Source: Bacteroidaceae bacterium (GTDB lineage: Bacteria > Bacteroidota > Bacteroidia > Bacteroidales > Bacteroidaceae). Taken from it: 64,000 nucleotides of DNA. Location of the stretch: the NCBI GenBank assembly GCA_024693505.1, contig JAILKU010000136.1, positions 1 to 64,000 on the forward strand, written 5' to 3'. The translations under genes and the position numbers were made by a program. Below are positions 58,475-64,000 of the stretch, piece after piece. Position 1 is the first letter of the stretch. Each line of letters opens with the position of its first letter. Below the pieces are notes generated by a model. That model made no database searches and was not told the DNA's origin. It saw nothing but the letters and a program-made list of their open reading frames with translations.

Positions 58475-59869
58475 ATGTATCAATATATTACTAAGTCTAA
58501 ACGAATTCTTGGAGACTTGTGCACGCCTGTCAGCGTTTACCTGAAGGTGCGCGATGCTTATCCGCAGAGTGCATTGATGGAGAGCTCCGACTATCATGGT
58601 GGCGAGAATGCCAAGTCGTTCATCGCGCTGCATCCCATAGCCAGTGTCAGCATCAGCCACGGCATCGGTCGGGCACAGTATCCCGACGGATTTGTTACGG
58701 AGCATCCGATTACTGAGACCTACGGCTCGGCACAGGTCATCAATGACTTCCTGCAAGCCTTTCAAGTGGAGGGCGAGCATCGGGAGTACTGCGGCCTGTT
58801 TGGCTACACTTCGTTCAACGCCGTGCGATATTTTGAGAATATTGACATAAAGGATGAGACGCAACAGGAGAACGATGCGCCCGATCTGTTATATATAATG
58901 TATAAGGATATCGTTGTTTTCGACCACTTTCGCAATGAACTCACCCTGGTGGAAATGCTCTCCGAGGGCGAGGAGGACGACCTCGACGTGTTGGAGCGCG
59001 ACATAAACAGCCGTTCATACCAGACGTTTGACTTCCATGCCGTTGGAGAATGCCGTAGCACCCTCACAGACGATGAGCATCGGCAGAACATCCGCCGCGG
59101 CATATCCCACTGTCTTCGTGGCGATGTCTTCCAGATCGTTCTTTCGCGCCGATTCGTGCAGCGATACGAAGGAGATGATTTCAAGCTGTATCGTGCCTTG
59201 CGCAGTATCAACCCAAGTCCATACCTGTTCTATTTCGACTTTGGCGGCTTCCGCATCTTCGGTTCCAGCCCGGAAACGCATTGCCGTATTGTGGGCAAGA
59301 AAGCTTATATAGACCCCATTGCCGGTACTACGAAACGTACGGGAAATCCTGAACAGGACAGGCAGAATGCGGAGTACCTGCGCAATGATCCCAAGGAGAA
59401 TGCCGAGCACGTTATGCTGGTTGATCTTGCACGGAACGACCTGAGCCGGAACTGCCACGACGTAAAGGTCGATTTCTTCAAAGATATGCAATTCTATAGT
59501 CATGTCATTCATCTGGTAAGCCGGGTCAGTGGAACGCTGGACGATGGGGCCGATCCTATACAGACGTTCATCGACACCTTCCCTGCCGGCACATTGAGCG
59601 GAGCGCCGAAGGTGAGGGCCATGCAGCTGATATCCGAATACGAACCTCATAACAGGGGCGCATACGGCGGATGCATCGGCTTCATCGGCTTCGACAGGAG
59701 CCTGAATCAGGCCATCACGATCCGGACCTTCGTCAGTCGCAACCGCGAACTCTGGTTCCAGGCCGGTGGAGGAATCGTGGCAAAGAGCGATGTGGAGTAC
59801 GAACTGCAGGAGGTGAACAATAAACTGGGAGCACTTCGGCGTGCCATTGTAATGGCCGAAGGGATATGA
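58475..59869 (+). CDS. trpE: Anthranilate synthase component I
   Basis: PSPYLFYFDFGGFRIFGSSPE, PIAGTTKRTG, AGTLSGAPKVRAM. Confidence 0.96.
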   Translation: MYQYITKSKRILGDLCTPVSVYLKVRDAYPQSALMESSDYHGGENAKSFIALHPIASVSISHGIGRAQYPDGFVTEHPITETYGSAQVINDFLQAFQVEGEHREYCGLFGYTSFNAVRYFENIDIKDETQQENDAPDLLYIMYKDIVVFDHFRNELTLVEMLSEGEEDDLDVLERDINSRSYQTFDFHAVGECRSTLTDDEHRQNIRRGISHCLRGDVFQIVLSRRFVQRYEGDDFKLYRALRSINPSPYLFYFDFGGFRIFGSSPETHCRIVGKKAYIDPIAGTTKRTGNPEQDRQNAEYLRNDPKENAEHVMLVDLARNDLSRNCHDVKVDFFKDMQFYSHVIHLVSRVSGTLDDGADPIQTFIDTFPAGTLSGAPKVRAMQLISEYEPHNRGAYGGCIGFIGFDRSLNQAITIRTFVSRNRELWFQAGGGIVAKSDVEYELQEVNNKLGALRRAIVMAEGI

Positions 59870-59891
59870 ATACAGTTAAGGCTGAGACATT

Positions 59892-60455
59892 ATGAAAATA
59901 GTTATCATAGACAACTACGACTCATTTACCTACAATTTGAGTCACTTGGTAAAGAAACTCGGAGCGGAAGTGACGGTGCTGCGCAACGACAGGTTCCGCC
60001 TTCCCGATCTGGCGGATTACGACAAAATCATCCTCTCGCCAGGTCCGGGCATTCCGCAGGAAGCGGGACTGCTGCTCGACGTCATACGCACCTATGCATC
60101 ACGCCTTCCCATACTGGGCGTCTGCCTGGGGCATCAGGCTATTGGCGAAGTATTCGGCGCTCGGCTGACGAACTTGAGCGAGGTCTGCCACGGCATAGCT
60201 ACACCTTGCCGCATCGTTGCCCGCGATGCCATCTATGACGGACTTCCCGAATCTATTCAGGTTGGGCGATACCATTCATGGGTCGTAGATAGAAACACAC
60301 TGCCTGATTGCCTCGAGGTGACCAGCGTTAGCGAAGAGGGCTACATCATGTCCTTCCGCCACCGCAGATATGGCGTCCGGGGTATTCAGTATCATCCGGA
60401 GAGTGTACTGACTCCTGATGGTGAAACAATCCTTAATAATTGGCTGAGATTATGA
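59892..60455 (+). CDS. trpG: Anthranilate synthase component II (glutamine amidotransferase)
   Basis: IDNYDSFTYNL, LSPGPGIPQEAG, LGVCLGHQAIGE, YHPESVLT. Confidence 0.96.
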   Translation: MKIVIIDNYDSFTYNLSHLVKKLGAEVTVLRNDRFRLPDLADYDKIILSPGPGIPQEAGLLLDVIRTYASRLPILGVCLGHQAIGEVFGARLTNLSEVCHGIATPCRIVARDAIYDGLPESIQVGRYHSWVVDRNTLPDCLEVTSVSEEGYIMSFRHRRYGVRGIQYHPESVLTPDGETILNNWLRL

Positions 60456-61447
60456 AAGAAAAACTGTTAAAACTCATAGCAGGACAGACCCTGAGTCGCG
60501 AGGAGACGCGCGACATCATGCTCAGAATCATTGAGCAGAAGTGCAACAACAGCCAGGTTGCGGCCTTGCTGATGGCAATACAGACGCGAGGCGCCACGGT
60601 TGATGAGATCCTGGGCTTGCGCGACGGCTTGCTGGAGACGGGAAAGTACATCAACCTGGAGGACTACAACACACTGGACATCGTGGGCACAGGCGGCGAT
60701 GGCAAGAATACCTTCAACATCAGCACCTGTGCGGCCTTTGTCATTGCAGGGGCGGGTTTCAAGGTTACCAAGCACGGCAATGGCGGCAGTTCCAGTGTGA
60801 GTGGAGCAAGCAATGTCCTGCAGCTGCACGGTGTGAAGTTCACCAGCGATGAGGCTCTGCTGCGCCGCTCTCTGGAGGAGACGGGCCTGTGCTACTTTCA
60901 CGCTCCGCTCTTTGCCTATGGCATGAAATTCGTGGGACCTGTGCGGGGCGAGCTGAGCATACCCACCGTCTTTAACCTGATAGGACCGCTTGTGAATCCG
61001 TGCCATCCCCGTAATTCACTTCATGGTACGGCAAACCAGAGTCAGCTGAGGCTTTATACGAGTATTCACCAGCGCATCGGAGATAACTACGGCGTGATAA
61101 CATCATACGACGGGTACGACGAGATCTCGCTGACGAGCGGCTTCAAGATATGCACGAATCACTTCGAGAATGTCTACACCCCCGTGGACATGGGTCTGAC
61201 CTATGTCAGTCCCCAAGACATCTATGGCGGGCAGACGGCCGAGGATTCATGCCGGATATTCGACAGTGTCCTCGAGGGTACGAGCCTCGAATCGCAGAAG
61301 AATGTCGTTATCGCCAACGCGGCGTGCGGTATAGGCATTATGAACCCCAACCTGAGCATGGCCGACACGGTTTCCATGGCCCGCGAGAGCCTGGAGAGCG
61401 GTCGCGCACTGCAGGTCTTCCGTAAATTCGTAGAGCTGAACTCATGA
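60452..61447 (+). CDS. trpD: Anthranilate phosphoribosyltransferase
   Basis: DIVGTGGDGKNTFNIST, VTKHGNGGSSSVSGASNVL. Confidence 0.96.
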   Translation: MKEKLLKLIAGQTLSREETRDIMLRIIEQKCNNSQVAALLMAIQTRGATVDEILGLRDGLLETGKYINLEDYNTLDIVGTGGDGKNTFNISTCAAFVIAGAGFKVTKHGNGGSSSVSGASNVLQLHGVKFTSDEALLRRSLEETGLCYFHAPLFAYGMKFVGPVRGELSIPTVFNLIGPLVNPCHPRNSLHGTANQSQLRLYTSIHQRIGDNYGVITSYDGYDEISLTSGFKICTNHFENVYTPVDMGLTYVSPQDIYGGQTAEDSCRIFDSVLEGTSLESQKNVVIANAACGIGIMNPNLSMADTVSMARESLESGRALQVFRKFVELNS

Positions 61448-62235
61448 AAGACGTCCTGGAGGAAATAGTAGCCTGGAAACGGCGTGAGGTAGCCCGGCAG
61501 AAGTATGATCTGCCCGGGCGGGAACTCCATGCCATTGTGGAGCGCATGATGATGTCCGGCGTAGAAAGGCACAGCATGTCTTGCGCGTTGGCGGCCGATG
61601 CGCATGGCATCATTGCGGAGTTCAAGCGTCGCAGTCCGTCGAAAGGCTGGATTCACGAGAAGGCTCTTCCCGAGGATGTCGTGCCTGCCTATGCCGCGAA
61701 CGGTGCGGCGGCGCTAAGCATCCTTACTGACGACAAGTATTTTGGCGGCAGCCTGTCCTTTATCGAGAGGGTTCGTCCCCTGGTGTCGCTGCCCGTCATG
61801 CGCAAGGAATTCATTATCGACGAGTACCAGCTCTTCCAGGCTCGCCGGGCCGGGGCTGATGCTGTGCTACTCATAGCAGCAGACCTGAAGCCGGCAGAGT
61901 GCAAGTCGCTTATCAGCGTGGCTCATGAGCTTGCGCTGGAGGTCCTGTTGGAGCTGCACGATGAGTCTGAACTGGACTACGCCGACCTTGATGCCGAGAT
62001 GATTGGCATCAACAACCGCCATCTGGGCACCTTCCACACGGACGTGAAGCATTCCTACGATATGGCAGGCCGTCTGCCCAAGGAGAAGCTGTGGGTGAGC
62101 GAGAGCGGCATAAGCAATCCTGATACGATTCGGGGGCTTCGGCGTGCCGGCTATCGCGGTTTCCTGATGGGAGAGTATTTCATGCGTGCAGCCAATCCGG
62201 GTCTGGCGCTCAGGGAGTTTGTGTTGGAACTTTGA
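61444..62235 (+). CDS. trpC: Indole-3-glycerol phosphate synthase
   Basis: IIAEFKRRSPSKGWI, LSILTDDKYFGGSL, IGINNRHLGTF, VSESGIS. Confidence 0.96.
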   Translation: MKDVLEEIVAWKRREVARQKYDLPGRELHAIVERMMMSGVERHSMSCALAADAHGIIAEFKRRSPSKGWIHEKALPEDVVPAYAANGAAALSILTDDKYFGGSLSFIERVRPLVSLPVMRKEFIIDEYQLFQARRAGADAVLLIAADLKPAECKSLISVAHELALEVLLELHDESELDYADLDAEMIGINNRHLGTFHTDVKHSYDMAGRLPKEKLWVSESGISNPDTIRGLRRAGYRGFLMGEYFMRAANPGLALREFVLEL

Positions 62236-62245
62236 TGCAGGGCGT

Positions 62246-62887
62246 ATGATAGTTAAGGTATGTGGCATGCGCGAGCCGGAGAATATCCGTGCAGTAGAGA
62301 GGGTAGGGGCGGACTGGATGGGCTTTATCCTCTGGTCTCGTTCGCCGCGCAGGTTGGAACTCGTTCCGGACTATCTGCCATCGTGCCGGCGCGTAGGCGT
62401 CTTCGTGAATCCCGACGACGAGGAGCTCCTGCGCTGGCATGAAGCCTTGGGGCTCGACTTTATCCAGCTGCATGGCGATGAGACGGCAGAGCGTTGCCGA
62501 CATATTCATGACCTGTTGGGGCTGCCCGTCATAAAGGCCGTTTCGGTATCCGGTCCCGGCGATCTTGACCGCGCTGAGCGTTTCCATTCTGCCGACGGGG
62601 TGGCTTACCTGCTCTTCGACACGAAGTCTCCCGTCCGCGGCGGTTCGGGTCATCAGTTCGACTGGGACGTCCTGCGGCTCTATCGTGGCGAATTGCCCTT
62701 CCTGCTCTCGGGCGGCATCGGACGGGATGATGCCCGTCACGTATGTTCGTTCCGACATCCGCGCTTTGCGGGCGTCGATGTCAACTCCCGCTTCGAGACG
62801 GCGCCGGGACTGAAGGACCTGGAATCATTAGAATCGTTTATTCATCATATAAGAAGGTATGAACAGAATCAACAAGATATTTGCTGA
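62246..62887 (+). CDS. trpF: Phosphoribosylanthranilate isomerase
   Basis: MIVKVCGMREPENIRAV, DFIQLHGDE, LLSGGIG, GVDVNSRFE. Confidence 0.95.
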   Translation: MIVKVCGMREPENIRAVERVGADWMGFILWSRSPRRLELVPDYLPSCRRVGVFVNPDDEELLRWHEALGLDFIQLHGDETAERCRHIHDLLGLPVIKAVSVSGPGDLDRAERFHSADGVAYLLFDTKSPVRGGSGHQFDWDVLRLYRGELPFLLSGGIGRDDARHVCSFRHPRFAGVDVNSRFETAPGLKDLESLESFIHHIRRYEQNQQDIC

Positions 62888-63632
62888 GCGCAGCCACGGC
62901 TTGCTGTCGCTCTACTTCTGTGCCGGGCATCCGACGCCCGACAGCACAGTGCCCGTCATCAAGACGCTTGCACGGCGCGGCATAGACTTCATCGAGGTGG
63001 GCATTCCGTTCAGCGACCCTATGGCCGACGGACCTGTCATACAGGATGCCGCCACCAAGTCACTGCGCGGAGGTATGACGCTGAGGAAGCTTTTCAGCGA
63101 GTTGCAGGACATCAGGAGCGAGGTGGACATTCCGCTCATCCTGATGGGATACATGAACCCCATCTACCACTACGGCTTCGAGGCGTTCTTCCGGCGTTGT
63201 GCCGAGATCGGCATTGACGGCGTCATCATGCCCGATCTGCCTTTCCGCGACTATCTGGAACAGGTCAAACCCATTGCCGACCGGTGGGATGTGCGCGTCA
63301 TCATGCTCATCACGCCCGAGACGAGCGATGAACGGATACGATTCATCGACGAGCACACCGACGGCTTCATCTACATGGTGTCCAGTGCAGCCACGACGGG
63401 CATGCAGAAGGAGTTTGACGCCTCGAAGCAGGCCTATTTCAGCCGCGTGGAGTCGATGGGACTGAAGCATCCCCGCATGATAGGTTTCGGCATCAGCAAC
63501 CGTCAGACGCTGGAGGCTGCCCAGCGTAATGCGGCCGGAGCCATTATCGGCAGTAAGTTCGTCACCCTGCTCGACGAGCTCAAGGATCCCGACAAGGCCC
63601 TCGACGCCCTCATGACAGCATTGGAATCATGA
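62859..63632 (+). CDS. trpA: Tryptophan synthase alpha chain
   Basis: FIEVGIPFSDPMADGPVIQDA, LMGYMNPIYHYG, MPDLPFRDY. Confidence 0.96.
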   Translation: MNRINKIFAERSHGLLSLYFCAGHPTPDSTVPVIKTLARRGIDFIEVGIPFSDPMADGPVIQDAATKSLRGGMTLRKLFSELQDIRSEVDIPLILMGYMNPIYHYGFEAFFRRCAEIGIDGVIMPDLPFRDYLEQVKPIADRWDVRVIMLITPETSDERIRFIDEHTDGFIYMVSSAATTGMQKEFDASKQAYFSRVESMGLKHPRMIGFGISNRQTLEAAQRNAAGAIIGSKFVTLLDELKDPDKALDALMTALES

Positions 63633-63636
63633 AGTC

Positions 63637-63685
63637 TTGAACTTTGAACCTTGAACCTTGAACTTTGAACCTTGAACCTTGATCT
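63637..63685. repeat. (TTGAACY)7 heptamer tandem repeat
   Basis: TTGAACT/TTGAACC/TTGAACC/TTGAACT/TTGAACC/TTGAACC/TTGATCT, 4 bp after the trpA stop. Confidence 0.93.
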
Positions 63686-63760
63686 CCTGGGGTAGCGAGA
63701 GCAGGGCGGAACTTGTTCCAGATTTCTTGGATGAATTTCTTGCGCTTAAGCAAAATGATT

Positions 63761-63956
63761 GTCCATTGTCCATTATCCATTGTCCATTATCCATTGTCCA
63801 TTATCCATTATCCATTGTCCATTATCCATTATCCATTGTCCATTATCCATTATCCATTGTCCATTGTCCATTATCCATTGTCCATTGTCCATTATCCATT
63901 GTCCATTGTCCATTGTCCATTGTCCATTGTCCATTGTCCATTGTCCATTGTCCATT
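63761..63956. repeat. 28 x 7-bp tandem repeat (RTCCATT)28
   Basis: Uninterrupted GTCCATT/ATCCATT units counted directly. Confidence 0.97.
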
Positions 63957-64000
63957 TAAACTTGAAAATATGTTCCAAATCGTAGTTTACCTCTACTTTA

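Noticed and set aside
63713-63985. Three overlapping ORFs with period-7 peptides (IVHYPLS / MDNGQWT)
   Set aside because: They exist only because the heptamer array has no stop codons in these frames; no start context or domain supports coding.
1-64000. tRNA or rRNA genes
   Set aside because: No convincing cloverleaf or rRNA sequence was recognised by eye; this would need tRNAscan-SE/barrnap to confirm.

Overview
The window reads as a Bacteroidales (Prevotellaceae/Bacteroidaceae-like) chromosomal segment. This is inferred from gene content (SusC/SusD, S9 dipeptidyl peptidase, DUF4301-like, trpBEGDCFA order) and from TTTG-N19/20-TAnnTTTG promoters.

Main blocks, left to right:
- Partial SusD and SusC, directly downstream of cobU-cobT-cobS.
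- A GH106-like rhamnosidase, a small BACON-like lipoprotein, a TrpB2-type enzyme and a DPP-IV-like peptidase.
- An AT-rich, repeat-rich island (about 14.8-16.8 kb) with a BRCT fragment and a HicAB toxin-antitoxin pair.
- A TIGR03915/TIGR03916-type putative DNA-repair pair, TldD/TldE, an FprA-like flavoprotein and a TlpA-like thioredoxin.
- A glucuronate/arabinogalactan-type glycan cluster: PL38-like/GH88 fusion, uxaC, uxuA, an SDR, an MFS transporter, GH43, GH105, two GH2, and an exported Gfo/Idh/MocA dehydrogenase plus TIM-barrel pair.
- A secreted calpain-like protease next to a sorting-domain-like protein, then a GH16.
- A TonB-C protein, a BlaI-like regulator and an M56-TonB fusion.
- ileS, a DksA-like protein, lspA, a DUF4296-like protein, a GH43-like protein, a DUF4301-like protein and a complete trp operon.

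The most unusual signal is not a gene. Short gene-to-gene spacers are repeatedly built of strict tandem repeats in a few discrete period classes (7, 9, 11 and 22 bp). They often start on or next to a stop codon. One exact 3 x 22 bp block sits in frame inside tldD. A G-rich repeat appears to encode the C-terminal tails of CobU and the BlaI-like protein. All product calls come from reading motifs in the translations; no database search was run.
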